The position numbers were made by a program, and so were the translations under genes. This document shows, piece by piece, positions 48,251 to 56,854 of a DNA stretch of 64,000 nt. Location: NCBI RefSeq assembly GCF_004798585.1, contig NZ_PPXQ01000005.1, forward strand, positions 62,001 through 126,000, written 5' to 3'. This DNA is from Massilia sp. Mn16-1_5 (lineage in GTDB: Bacteria > Pseudomonadota > Gammaproteobacteria > Burkholderiales > Burkholderiaceae_D). How positions within the stretch are numbered: position 1 is the first letter of the stretch; every line of letters begins with the position of its first letter. A model generated the notes under the pieces. The model worked only from the letters and a program-made list of their open reading frames with translations, did no database searches and was not told the origin of the DNA.

Positions 48251-48946
48251 TCAGTCGCCCCGGCTGCTGCTGGTGCCGATCAGGCGCACCCGCCCGGCCC
48301 CGTCCAGCGCGGCGAGCAGGTCGGCGATGAAGCGGTCCTGCAGGCGCCAGGCGGCCGGTTCGTCGTTGGCGATGCTCGATACCCTGACCAACATGCCGTC
48401 GGGAATCTCACCGGACAAGCCATAGGCCAGGCGCCGCAGCTTTTGTTCGATGCCGGAACGGGTGGTGTGTTCACCGATCGTGATCCAGTAGGTGATCGGT
48501 TCGTTGCGCTCCTGCTGGCGCGCGACCAGGCGCTGCACCGGCAGCACGCCATACGCCGTGCCCAGGCGGTCGCTGCCGTCCCGCACCAGCTGGAAACCCT
48601 GGGCCACGTAGCAGACTTCGGGCAGGTGCAGTTGCAGGGCCTTGCTCTGGTCGCCACCATAGGCGATCGACAGCATCACGCGCCGCCCTGCCCCGTTGAC
48701 ATAGGTGCGCGACAGGGTCTGGTCGTAGATCCGGTTGATCACGCCCTGCTGCTCCGGGTTCGGCGTCAGCGGCACGATGTGCGGGTCGATGCGCCAGGGT
48801 CCGAAGCTGGCCGGGATCATCGCTTCCAGGCTGAATGCGGCCTGGGCCTGCACGGCTTTCGGCGACGGCGTCAGGGCGCCGGTCAGGGCCGAGGCGGCCA
48901 TCATCCCCACACCGAGCGCCAGGCTGGCCAGGAAGCGTGCCTTCAC
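48251..48946 (-). CDS. epsI: Exosortase B-associated protein EpsI (DUF3485)
   Basis: The 231-residue protein has one N-terminal membrane helix or signal (MKARFLASLALGVGMMAASA). The EpsI domain follows: FGPWRIDPHIVPLTPNPEQQ, SRTYVNGAGRRVMLSIAYGG, QSKALQLHLPEVCYVAQGF and PITYWITIGEHTTRSGIEQK. In the family it is encoded beside, or fused to, the exosortase and is needed for EPS production; biochemical role unknown. The start is GTG 48944-48946, overlapping the xrtB stop as GTGA with GGGAGGGG upstream. Confidence 0.92.
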   Translation of the reverse strand: MKARFLASLALGVGMMAASALTGALTPSPKAVQAQAAFSLEAMIPASFGPWRIDPHIVPLTPNPEQQGVINRIYDQTLSRTYVNGAGRRVMLSIAYGGDQSKALQLHLPEVCYVAQGFQLVRDGSDRLGTAYGVLPVQRLVARQQERNEPITYWITIGEHTTRSGIEQKLRRLAYGLSGEIPDGMLVRVSSIANDEPAAWRLQDRFIADLLAALDGAGRVRLIGTSSSRGD

Positions 48947-49980
48947 GTCCCCTCCCCGCGCCGCACCTGGCGCCGGCGCGCAGTCCACTGCAGGCCGGAA
49001 TCGACGGCCAGGATCAGGACCAGCGCCGTCAGGAACAGCACCATGCCCGCGAAACCATGCAGGAAGCCCTGGCCGGCGGCATCGCCATAATGGTAAGTAA
49101 TCAGCGTCAGGACGATCACGCGGATGACGTTGGCCGAGAACGAGATCGGAATGATCAGGAGTGCCAGCCCGACGTTGCGGAAGGCCGAAGGGTGGCGCAT
49201 CAGGTTCAGGTAGAACAGGCCCAGCGCCTCGAGCGTCAGCAGGGTCTGCAGGCCGGCGCAGGCGTCGGCCACGAGCAGCTGGTACTGGCCGATCTGCAGG
49301 ACCACGCCGGAGCGCCCGATCGGATAGCCGGCCGCGAACAGGATCTGTTCGGTGGCCCAGGAGACCGCCATCTTCATCGGCATGGTGACGGCGGCGACGA
49401 ACTCGCTCGGCAGGGGCACCATGAACAACATGAAGAAGAAGGGAAACCAGAGTACGCGCAGCGCACGCGCGCCGCACTTGACCAGCACGACCGCCGCCAG
49501 CACGACCAGGATGGCGCCGATCTCGAACATCAGGATGTGCTGGCTGCGCCCGAGCAGGTGCAGCATCAGTCCGAGCACCAGCACCGGCCAGCCTGCAACC
49601 GACGAGGCCGGCTCCAGGGCGCGTACCTGCGGCCACTTGCGGTAGATGAGCCAGAGGGCGAGGCCGAAGATCATCGGGCCGTGCCCCTGCTCCTCGCCGA
49701 TCCAGGCGCCCATGAACAGGCTGAAGAAAGTCGGCAGGAACAGCACGGCCAGGCCGATCCAGACGGGCCACCATTCGGGCCAGGCGTGGCGCAGCGCCGC
49801 GCGCCAGCCGGCGAGCAGGCTGGCCGTCCGTGCGCCGGGGCGCAGGGAACGCGGATCCGCCTGTTCCGCACTGCCGTGCGCCATGCCGCCGCGCGCCGGC
49901 TTGCCCGCGCTGTCGTGTGCGCGGCCGCGGCCCCCTGGCGGCGCCGGCACCGCCACGCCGGATCGTCCCTGCCCGGCCAT
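48943..49980 (-). CDS. xrtB: Exosortase B
   Basis: The 345-residue polytopic transpeptidase/protease processes PEP-CTERM-type sorting signals. The catalytic set is intact: Cys241 in LLVADACAGLQTL, Arg287 in SANVIRVIVLT and His308 in GFLHGFAGM. About eight helices are predicted, and IGEEQGHGPMIFGLALWLIY and FFFMLFMVPLPSEFV are typical of the B type. The first ~50 residues are Gly/Ala/Arg-rich and atypical; Met33 (49884) is an alternative start. The first Met lies directly after the epsG stop. Likely substrates in this window are the two PEP-CTERM proteins, though the genome may encode other exosortases. Confidence 0.93.
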   Translation of the reverse strand: MAGQGRSGVAVPAPPGGRGRAHDSAGKPARGGMAHGSAEQADPRSLRPGARTASLLAGWRAALRHAWPEWWPVWIGLAVLFLPTFFSLFMGAWIGEEQGHGPMIFGLALWLIYRKWPQVRALEPASSVAGWPVLVLGLMLHLLGRSQHILMFEIGAILVVLAAVVLVKCGARALRVLWFPFFFMLFMVPLPSEFVAAVTMPMKMAVSWATEQILFAAGYPIGRSGVVLQIGQYQLLVADACAGLQTLLTLEALGLFYLNLMRHPSAFRNVGLALLIIPISFSANVIRVIVLTLITYHYGDAAGQGFLHGFAGMVLFLTALVLILAVDSGLQWTARRRQVRRGEGT

Positions 49981-50847
49981 TCAGAACTCCATCACGACGG
50001 CGCCGACGACCTCGGCCCCCGCCTCGACCAGGTGTTCGGCCATGCGCGCGACGTTCGCCACCCGCGTATGGTCCTTGCGTGCCGCCAGCAGCACGCCGCC
50101 GGCCTGGCGCGCCGCGGCCAGGGCATCGGCGCCGCTGCCGAAGGGAGCCAGGTCGTACAGCAGGACGTCGTAGCGGCTCTCGAGCAGCGTGTGCAGGCTG
50201 CGGAAGGTTTCGCGGCTGAGCAGCTCCTGCGGATTCGGCGGCAGGGTCCCGGCCGGCAGCACCGACAGGTCGACGAAGCCGGGCACGCGCACGATGACGT
50301 CGAGGTCGCAGCGTCCGGCCAGCAGGTCCGACAGGCCCTGGCGCGGCGTGAGGCCGAAGATGTCCTGCTGGCGCGGCGCGCGCAGGTTGGCGTCCACCAG
50401 CAGGGTCTGCTCGCCGAGCTGGGACAGCACGACCGCGAGGTTGGCGGCGCACAGGGCCGCGCCGTCGTCCGGATCGGTGCCGACGACGGCCAGCGCGCGC
50501 CGTCCACGGGCGAACCAGCGCAGCATCAGCTGGCTGCGGATCGCACGCAGCGCCTCGACCTGGGGAGAGAACGGCTCGTAGGCGGCCACTAGGCGCGCAG
50601 AGAATCCGGCCTGCCCCGGCAGCACGTAGGGATAGGCGAACTGGCGCGCCAGCGCCTGGCGGATATCGTCCTCGCTGACCAGCCCCAGGCGCATGGCCGC
50701 TTCGCCGTAGCGGATGCCGAGCTCGCGGTGCATGCGCAGGACGCGTTCGGCGTCCTCCGCCGTCAGCCGGCCGGCCTCGAGCAGCAGCGTCCCCATGCGC
50801 GAGTCGGCCGCATCGAGCGGCAGCGCGGTCAGGATCGGTGAATTCAT
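49981..50847 (-). CDS. epsG: Chain-length-determinant kinase-like protein EpsG with a degenerate P-loop
   Basis: This 288-residue cytoplasmic partner of EpsF is in the bacterial tyrosine kinase (BY-kinase)-like family. The N-terminal ~75 residues are a GspE-N-like domain (LVSEDDIRQALARQFAYPYV). The ATPase part follows: EALRAIRSQLMLRWFARGRR, then the Walker A position GTDPDDGAALCAANLAVVL (123-141), where the usual Gly-Lys-Ser/Thr is absent, then Walker A' LLVDANLRAPRQ and PQELLSRETFRSLHTLL. The C-terminal tyrosine cluster of true kinases is missing. AAGGAG lies six bases before the ATG. Confidence 0.88.
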   Translation of the reverse strand: MNSPILTALPLDAADSRMGTLLLEAGRLTAEDAERVLRMHRELGIRYGEAAMRLGLVSEDDIRQALARQFAYPYVLPGQAGFSARLVAAYEPFSPQVEALRAIRSQLMLRWFARGRRALAVVGTDPDDGAALCAANLAVVLSQLGEQTLLVDANLRAPRQQDIFGLTPRQGLSDLLAGRCDLDVIVRVPGFVDLSVLPAGTLPPNPQELLSRETFRSLHTLLESRYDVLLYDLAPFGSGADALAAARQAGGVLLAARKDHTRVANVARMAEHLVEAGAEVVGAVVMEF

Positions 50848-50858
50848 CGCGGCTCCTT

Positions 50859-52268
50859 TCAATTCAGGCGCAGGGGCCGCCGGGGCCCGATCAGCGCGCG
50901 CAGGCCGCCACGCCGCGGCGGCGCCTGCCATTCGATGGTGCCGAGCACCGGGATGCCGAGCAGCTCCTGCATGTCGCCGCCCGAGCGCACCGGACGCTGC
51001 AGCAGTTCGAGCAGCAGGGCCAGCCCCAGCCCGAGCACGGTGCCGAGCAGGATCGCGACGAGGGTATTGAGCAGCACCCGCGGCCCCGAGGGTTCCGCGG
51101 GCGCTACTGCCGGGTTCAGCACGGCGATGTCGGACTGCTCAGCCTGGGCCTCGATCCGGGTCTGGGAAAAGCGTCCGCTGGCAGCGTCGAAAGCGCGCTG
51201 GGCGCTATCAAGGTCCTTCAGCAGGACGCCGAGCTCGTCGCGTGTGCGGTTCAGTTCGAGCACGCGGGTCTTTTGCGCGGCCACCGCCTCGCGCAACTGC
51301 TCTTCGCGCTGGCGCAGCACCTGGGCATTGCCGCCCACGCTGCGCGACACCGTGCCCAGCGCCGCATTCAGGTCGCTACGCATCTTCTCGACTTCGGCGC
51401 GCGCCGCCTGGTATTGGGGATGGTTGCTGCCGTACCTGGCTGCGCTCTCCGCCAGTTTCGCCTCGGCCGCAGCCAGGGCCACGCGCAGGTTCTGGACCAG
51501 CGGATTGTTCGTCACGTCCGGCGAGCTGGCCGCGCCGCCGCCGGCCATCCGCTCGCGCGAGGTGGCCTCGAGTGCCGCGGCCTGGGCCGCCACCAGCTGG
51601 GTCGACAAATCGTTCAGCCGCAGCAGCTCGACGTCGACCCGGTTGTTGTCGAGGCTGACGATGCCCTTTTCCTGCTGGTACTTCGACAGGCGCGCCTGGG
51701 CGGCCTCCACGTTGTCACGCAATTGCTTCGTCTGCTCGTTGAAATAGGAAGCCGCCTTCTTCATCGGCTCGGTCTTCAGCTGGACGGTGGCGTTCTGGTA
51801 TTCCTCGGCGAACGCATTCGCCACGGCCGCCGAGAAGGCCGGATCGGCGCCCTTGAAGCTGATCTCGACCACGCTCGACTCGCGCGCCGGCTTGATGTCG
51901 AGCCGCCGCAGCAGCAGGTCGGCCAGCCAGTCGCGCACCGTGCCCTTGCCTTCGGTCGCTTCCTGGAACTGGGCGATGACGGCCGGGCTGCTCGCCAGCC
52001 GCAGCCGGTCCACCACGCGCAGGGCCACGTTCTTGCTGCTGATGATGTCAATCTGGGTCGCCATGTAGCCCGGCAGCAGCTGCCCCGGCATCGTCAGGCC
52101 GGTCAGCGGATCGACACCCTTGTAGTTCAGCAGCACCGACGCGGTGGCCGTATAGGTCTTGCTCTGTATCAGGCTCCAGCCGAGCGCGAGCAGGACGGTG
52201 GCGAACAGGGTCGAGAGGATCAGCCGGCGCCGCGCGCGCAGCAGCATCAGGAATTGGCGCAGGTTCAT
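50859..52268 (-). CDS. epsF: Chain-length determinant protein EpsF (Wzz/PCP family)
   Basis: The 469-residue inner-membrane co-polymerase has two membrane helices: RRLILSTLFATVLLALGWSL near residue 20 and VLLNTLVAILLGTVLGLGLA near 420. Between them is a long periplasmic coiled-coil region (NEQTKQLRDNVEAAQARLSK, REEQLREAVAAQKTRVLEL). The short cytoplasmic tail has ELLGIPVLGTIEW. It sets polymer length together with EpsG. Start 52268 is chosen (AGGGGAT upstream) over an in-frame ATG 18 bases earlier. Confidence 0.93.
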   Translation of the reverse strand: MNLRQFLMLLRARRRLILSTLFATVLLALGWSLIQSKTYTATASVLLNYKGVDPLTGLTMPGQLLPGYMATQIDIISSKNVALRVVDRLRLASSPAVIAQFQEATEGKGTVRDWLADLLLRRLDIKPARESSVVEISFKGADPAFSAAVANAFAEEYQNATVQLKTEPMKKAASYFNEQTKQLRDNVEAAQARLSKYQQEKGIVSLDNNRVDVELLRLNDLSTQLVAAQAAALEATSRERMAGGGAASSPDVTNNPLVQNLRVALAAAEAKLAESAARYGSNHPQYQAARAEVEKMRSDLNAALGTVSRSVGGNAQVLRQREEQLREAVAAQKTRVLELNRTRDELGVLLKDLDSAQRAFDAASGRFSQTRIEAQAEQSDIAVLNPAVAPAEPSGPRVLLNTLVAILLGTVLGLGLALLLELLQRPVRSGGDMQELLGIPVLGTIEWQAPPRRGGLRALIGPRRPLRLN

Positions 52269-52299
52269 GGCGATCCCCTGTGGCATCGGAACAAGCGCG

Positions 52300-53100
52300 T
52301 CAGAACCAGCTCTCGCGCACGGTGATCACGTCGTCGACCTGCACCGGATCGCTGGCGCGCGCCTCCATCGTCACGGCGCGGCCGTCGGCGTCGCGCCGGG
52401 TGATGCGCATGCCGCTGTCGCTGCCGCGCGGCGTCAGGCCGCCGCCGGCCGAGATCGCTTGCTGGACCGTCATCCCGCGCTCGATGCGGAAGGCGCCCGG
52501 ACGCTGCACTTCGCCCGTCACGTAGGCCCGGGGCGCGCGCTCGACGAAGATGATGTCGCCGCCGGCCACCTCGACGTCCTTGTCCAGCTCGCCCTTGCGC
52601 ACCATGTCGACGATGTCGATGGTTTCGCGTGTGGTCTTGCCGTCGCGGGTGCGCACCAGGCTGATCAGGTCGCTTCCTTCGGCACTGACGCCGCCCGCCA
52701 TGGCCAGCAGGTCGAGCACCTTGCGCCGCCCCTCAACCGGATAGCGGCCCGGCCGGTTGACCTGGCCCAGCACCGACACCTGCTGGCTGGCCAGGGTCGT
52801 GACCAGCATGTTGACCTCGGCCTTCTTGAGATAGCCGCCCTTTTCCAGCAGGTTGCCGATCTTCTTCTCGGCGGCCGCGACCGACATGCCGCCGACGGCG
52901 ACCTGGCCCAGCAGCGGGAAGGTGATCGCACCGCTCTCGCTCACCCGCGTCTCGACCGACAGGTCCGGGCTGCCGTAGACGGACAGGCGCACGACGTCGC
53001 CCGGTCCGAGCAGCACTTCCGCGGCGCCCGCGACACCTGCGCCCGCAGCCGTCAGGAGGGCCAACGCGGCGGCAACAATCCAGTGTGCTAGTGATTTCAT
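52300..53100 (-). CDS. epsE: Polysaccharide export protein EpsE (Wza-like)
   Basis: The 266-residue exported protein has a signal peptide ending GAGVAGAAE with no lipobox cysteine, unlike Wza. It has a poly-export domain (LGPGDVVRLSVYGSPDLSVE, SESGAITFPLLGQVAVGGMS) and two SLBB domains (QVSVLGQVNRPGRYPVEGRR, AYVTGEVQRPGAFRIERGMT). It probably forms or joins the periplasmic/outer-membrane export channel. GGAGGAA lies six bases before the ATG. Confidence 0.93.
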   Translation of the reverse strand: MKSLAHWIVAAALALLTAAGAGVAGAAEVLLGPGDVVRLSVYGSPDLSVETRVSESGAITFPLLGQVAVGGMSVAAAEKKIGNLLEKGGYLKKAEVNMLVTTLASQQVSVLGQVNRPGRYPVEGRRKVLDLLAMAGGVSAEGSDLISLVRTRDGKTTRETIDIVDMVRKGELDKDVEVAGGDIIFVERAPRAYVTGEVQRPGAFRIERGMTVQQAISAGGGLTPRGSDSGMRITRRDADGRAVTMEARASDPVQVDDVITVRESWF

Positions 53101-53144
53101 GTCAGTTCCTCCAGTGAGTAGGGTCAGCAGAGTCGGGGGCGGAT

Positions 53145-54158
53145 TCACTTCAGGCCGGCGACGCCGCGGTCGAGGGCCGCATCGTCCGGCCCCGCCTGGG
53201 CCTTGGGCGCGGCGGACGGCGGCGGCGCGCCTGTCTGCGCCGGCGCAGTGCCGGGCTTGGCGCCGGGCCTGACTGCGGCGGCCGGTGCCGCGCCCTGCGC
53301 CAGGTCCTTGTTCAGGTATTCGATCTTCGCGTTCTTGCGCAGGCGCTCGACCTCGGCGGCGGCCAGCTCCTTGTTCTTGCGGGTCGTGAGAAATTGCGCG
53401 ATCTGGGGCGCCGCCACCGTCAGCGGCACCGGCGCGTCGCGCACCTCGGCCACCGAGAGCAGCATCGCGCGCTCGCCTTCGCGCACGCTGAACAGCTGTC
53501 CCTTCGGCAAGCCGAGCAGCTTCTTCGACAGGGCCGGGCTAAGCCCGGCCGTGCTGCGCGTGACCTGGGCGCGCCCATACTTGATGCCGTGGGCATCGAG
53601 CCAGACCGCCACCTCTTCGAGCGACCTGGCGCCGTCGGCAGCGGCCCGCACCTCGGGCGTCAGGTCGCCCGCGGCCAGCATCAGCTGCTCCATGCTGAAC
53701 TGCTTGCGCTTGTCGAAGAACTCGGGATGCTCCTTGTAGTAGGCCTCGACTTCGGCAGGAGTCGGCGGCGCCACCTTGGCCAGACGCTTTTGCAGATAGG
53801 CCTGGGCCACGATCAGCGAACGCGTGCGCTCGATCGCCTGCATGACCTTGGGATCGCGGTCGAGCTTTTCGCCGATGGCCGACTGTTCGAGCAGCTCGCG
53901 GTCGATCAGGGCCTGCAGCAGCTGCTTGCTGGCCTGCTGCTGGCTGGCGGCGGGCACGCCTGCGCGCTGCATCTCCTCGTTCAGTTGCAGAACCGTGATC
54001 TCTTCGCCGTTCACGTTCGCCAGCGCCTGCCCCTGCCTGGCTGGCGGCGCCTTGTCGCCGCAACCGGCCAGCGCGGCCAGCACGAGCAGCGCCGCGCCGC
54101 AGGCGGCCCGCCCGCGGCTTCCGCTTCCTGCTTCTGTCTTGCAAACGATGGTCAACAT
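53145..54158 (-). CDS. epsD: EpsD family peptidyl-prolyl cis-trans isomerase lipoprotein
   Basis: The 337-residue lipoprotein has lipobox LAGC, Cys33. It has SurA/PpiC-like architecture: an N-terminal helical chaperone part (ALANVNGEEITVLQLNEEMQ, KQLLQALIDRELLEQSA), a PPIase-like segment (AEVEAYYKEHPEFFDKRKQF), and a second helix bundle. The last ~50 residues are Ala/Pro-rich low complexity. In the family it accompanies exosortase EPS loci and may fold outer-membrane export parts such as EpsL. Isomerase activity is not assured. Confidence 0.9.
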   Translation of the reverse strand: MLTIVCKTEAGSGSRGRAACGAALLVLAALAGCGDKAPPARQGQALANVNGEEITVLQLNEEMQRAGVPAASQQQASKQLLQALIDRELLEQSAIGEKLDRDPKVMQAIERTRSLIVAQAYLQKRLAKVAPPTPAEVEAYYKEHPEFFDKRKQFSMEQLMLAAGDLTPEVRAAADGARSLEEVAVWLDAHGIKYGRAQVTRSTAGLSPALSKKLLGLPKGQLFSVREGERAMLLSVAEVRDAPVPLTVAAPQIAQFLTTRKNKELAAAEVERLRKNAKIEYLNKDLAQGAAPAAAVRPGAKPGTAPAQTGAPPPSAAPKAQAGPDDAALDRGVAGLK

Positions 54159-54243
54159 ACGTCCTCAACAATAAAAAAATGCGCTGCGGCGATACGCTGC
54201 AGGGATATGCCGAGGCTGCGCTTGCCGCACGACGCGCTGCGAC

Positions 54244-55218
54244 TCAGGCGGCCACATCGGCAACCTGCGCTGCCAGATAGGCGTCGTAGGCACGCCGCAA
54301 TCCCTCGCGCAGCGGCGTGCTGGCGCTCCAGCCGAGCGCGCGCAGCTTGGAGACATCAAGCAGCTTGCGCGGCGTACCGTCGGGCTTGCTCGCATCGAAG
54401 ACGATGCGCCCCTCGAAACCGACGACCTCGCCCACCAGGTGCGCCAGGTCATGGATGCTGACGTCGGTCCCGGTCCCGACGTTGATGTGCGAATGCATCG
54501 GCTCGGTATGCGCCGCGTAGTCTTCTGGCGCCAGGCTCATCACGTGGACACAGGCCGCCGCCATGTCGTCGACGTACATGAATTCGCGCATGGGCTTGCC
54601 GCTGCCCCAGATCACGACCTCACTGGCCCCGCCCGCCTTCGCTTCATGGAAACGCCGCACCAGGGCTGGAATGACATGGCTGTTCTGGGGGTGATAGTTG
54701 TCGCCGGGGCCATACAGGTTGGTCGGCATGACGCTGCGAAAGTCGGTGCCGTACTGGCGGTTGTAGCTCTCGCACAGTTTGATGCCGGCAATCTTGGCCA
54801 CCGCGTACGGTTCGTTGGTCGGTTCCAGTCCGCCTTCCATCAGGTAGTCTTCGCGGATCGGCTGCCGCGCCAGGCGCGGGTAGATGCAGGAGGAGCCGAG
54901 GAACAGCAGACGCCCCACACCCGCACGCCAGGCTTCGTGCACGACATTGGTCTGGACCATCAGGTTGTCGTAGATAAATTGTGCAGGGTAGCTGTTGTTC
55001 GCGTGGATGCCGCCTACCCTGGCGGCGGCGAGATACACCTGGTCGATGCGCTCGCCCCGGAAGAAGGCACGCACCGCGTCCTGGTCGGTCAGTTCGAGTT
55101 CCTCATGCGTGCGTGTCACGATCTGCGCATGGCCGCGGGCACGCAGTGCGCGCACGATGGCCGATCCGACGAGACCACGGTGTCCGGCGACATAGATGCG
55201 GGGTTCTGGATAATCCAA
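54244..55218 (-). CDS. fcl: GDP-L-fucose synthase
   Basis: The 324-residue epimerase/reductase makes GDP-L-fucose from the 4-keto-6-deoxy-mannose intermediate. It has the NADP motif [53 protein letters not shown], the catalytic Y-x3-K in [18 protein letters not shown], and [20 protein letters not shown]. The only reasonable start is TTG at 55216-55218, with GGGAGGA five bases before it; the nearby ATG is out of frame. No GDP-mannose 4,6-dehydratase gene is in the window, so the substrate must come from elsewhere. Confidence 0.94.
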   Translation of the reverse strand: MDYPEPRIYVAGHRGLVGSAIVRALRARGHAQIVTRTHEELELTDQDAVRAFFRGERIDQVYLAAARVGGIHANNSYPAQFIYDNLMVQTNVVHEAWRAGVGRLLFLGSSCIYPRLARQPIREDYLMEGGLEPTNEPYAVAKIAGIKLCESYNRQYGTDFRSVMPTNLYGPGDNYHPQNSHVIPALVRRFHEAKAGGASEVVIWGSGKPMREFMYVDDMAAACVHVMSLAPEDYAAHTEPMHSHINVGTGTDVSIHDLAHLVGEVVGFEGRIVFDASKPDGTPRKLLDVSKLRALGWSASTPLREGLRRAYDAYLAAQVADVAA

Positions 55219-55301
55219 GGCGTCCTCCCATCGAGCATAATGTCCTTGCCAGCGTACCTGTCGTGTAGCGCGCTTCGATTGACAGGTATCGATGTGTACG
55301 G

Positions 55302-55326
55302 GCGGTTTTTGGGGAACCAAAACCGC
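55302..55326. other. Strong hairpin between epsB and fcl
   Basis: GCGGTTTTTGG (55302-55312) pairs with CCAAAACCGC (55317-55326) across GGAA, with one bulged T. No U run follows on the minus strand. It lies in the 243-base gap, the largest among the first genes of the locus, and could be an RNA processing or stability element. Confidence 0.5.
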
Positions 55327-55461
55327 GCGATGTGATCGCAAATCGCCTGAAAAACCTGTCGATCCGCAAGGCTCATCGCCCATCCCAGGCATCCAGTGAA
55401 GGACCGGAAAGCGGCCTTCCCTTTCGTACGAGCCCCTCGAGCCGCAGTTAAGCGCTTTGCT

Positions 55462-56844
55462 TCAAAACGCGTTCTCGCGCGTCAAAATCACACGTACTGT
55501 CTTCAAGATGATCCACAGATCCAGCCACACCGACCAGTTGCGCAAGTAGTCGAGGTCGTACTGGATGCGCGCTTCCATCTTGTCGAGGGTGGCGGTCTCC
55601 CCGCGCAGGCCGTTCACCTGGGCCCAGCCGGTGATGCCCGGTTTGACCTTGTGCCGCAGCATGTAGCCCTTGATTAGTTTTCGGTATTGCTCGTTGTGCG
55701 CGACGGCATGCGGGCGCGGGCCGACGATGCTCATGCTGCCTTGCAGGACGTTGACGAACTGCGGCAATTCGTCGAGCGAGGTGCGGCGCAGGAAGCGTCC
55801 GACCGGCGTCACCCGCCCGTCGTTCCTGCTCGCCTGGACGATCCGGGCGCCGTCGTCGAGCGTCCACATCGAGCGGAACTTATAGACCATGATCTCCTCG
55901 CCATACAGTCCGTAGCGGCGCTGGCGAAAGATGACGGGGCCCGGCGAGCTGCATTTCACCGCGACCGCGATCGTCAGCATCAGCGGCGCCAGCAGGACCA
56001 GGATGATGCTGCCGAAGACGATGTCGCTGGCGCGCTTGATCATGCTGTTGAGCCCCATGAAGGGCGTCTCGCGGATGGCGATCACGGGCATGCCGCCGAC
56101 GTTGTCGAAACGCGCCTGCATCAGGTCGAACACGTACACGTCGGGCAGGAAATAAACGGACGCCGTGGTGTCCTGCAGTTCCTCGATCAGGCCGCGGATG
56201 CGCGGCTGGGCCGAGATCGGCTGGCTGATGAAGATCAGCTTGATATGGTGGGTGCGCACATACTGGCTCAATTCGCTCATCTTGCCGAGTATCGGATGGC
56301 GCAGGCCCGGCGCATGGCGCACCGTGGCGCGGTCGTCGAAGAAGCCGTGCATGCGCATGAACAGGTTCGGATGCAGCTCGCAGATGCCGGCGAATTTCGC
56401 CCCGACCTCGTTCGCCCCGACGACCACGACCGAGCGCACTTCACGTCCGCGGTCGGGCCGTCCCGCGGCGCGGCGCACCAGGACATGGCTGGCCACCAGG
56501 GTGGCGGGCGCGGCGATCGCCCAGGCCAGCAGCACGCGCTCGTCGTAGAAATACTTCAGGCCGCTCGCCGAGCCGAGGAAGTACAGCACGCCGATCGTCA
56601 CGCACCAGCCGAACACGACATCGCGCGCATAGGCCAGCATGCGCCCGCTGCGCCAGGTGCGGTAGGGATCGATCTGCTGATAGACGGCCGAGGAGATGAA
56701 AAAGGCGAGGATCATCAGCACCAGCGAATAGCCCGAAAACGTTTGCTGGAAGGCGAGCGAGGACACGTACAGCGACCCCATGATGATCAGGGGATCGAGT
56801 ACGCGCTGGAAGAAGGAGATGATCGGGATGTCGTTGACCGTCAT
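55462..56844 (-). CDS. epsB: Undecaprenyl-phosphate glucose phosphotransferase EpsB (WcaJ/PssE-like)
   Basis: The 460-residue initiating enzyme transfers sugar-1-phosphate, typically glucose, to undecaprenyl phosphate. There are four to five N-terminal helices, a CoA-binding-like cytosolic region (RSVVVVGANEVGAKFAGICE), another membrane helix (IVFGSIILVLLAPLMLTIAV), and the bacterial sugar transferase domain: SSPGPVIFRQRRYGLYGEEI, VYKFRSMW, LRRTSLDELPQFVNVLQGSM, VGPRPHAVAHNEQY and KPGITGWAQVNGLRGET. It starts 10 bases after the epsL stop. Confidence 0.95.
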   Translation of the reverse strand: MTVNDIPIISFFQRVLDPLIIMGSLYVSSLAFQQTFSGYSLVLMILAFFISSAVYQQIDPYRTWRSGRMLAYARDVVFGWCVTIGVLYFLGSASGLKYFYDERVLLAWAIAAPATLVASHVLVRRAAGRPDRGREVRSVVVVGANEVGAKFAGICELHPNLFMRMHGFFDDRATVRHAPGLRHPILGKMSELSQYVRTHHIKLIFISQPISAQPRIRGLIEELQDTTASVYFLPDVYVFDLMQARFDNVGGMPVIAIRETPFMGLNSMIKRASDIVFGSIILVLLAPLMLTIAVAVKCSSPGPVIFRQRRYGLYGEEIMVYKFRSMWTLDDGARIVQASRNDGRVTPVGRFLRRTSLDELPQFVNVLQGSMSIVGPRPHAVAHNEQYRKLIKGYMLRHKVKPGITGWAQVNGLRGETATLDKMEARIQYDLDYLRNWSVWLDLWIILKTVRVILTRENAF

Positions 56845-56854
56845 CGCTCGATGC

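Noticed and set aside
55229..55231. ATG as start of fcl
   Set aside because: It is out of frame with the GDP-fucose synthase sequence; the TTG 11 bases downstream is in frame and has the Shine-Dalgarno spacing.
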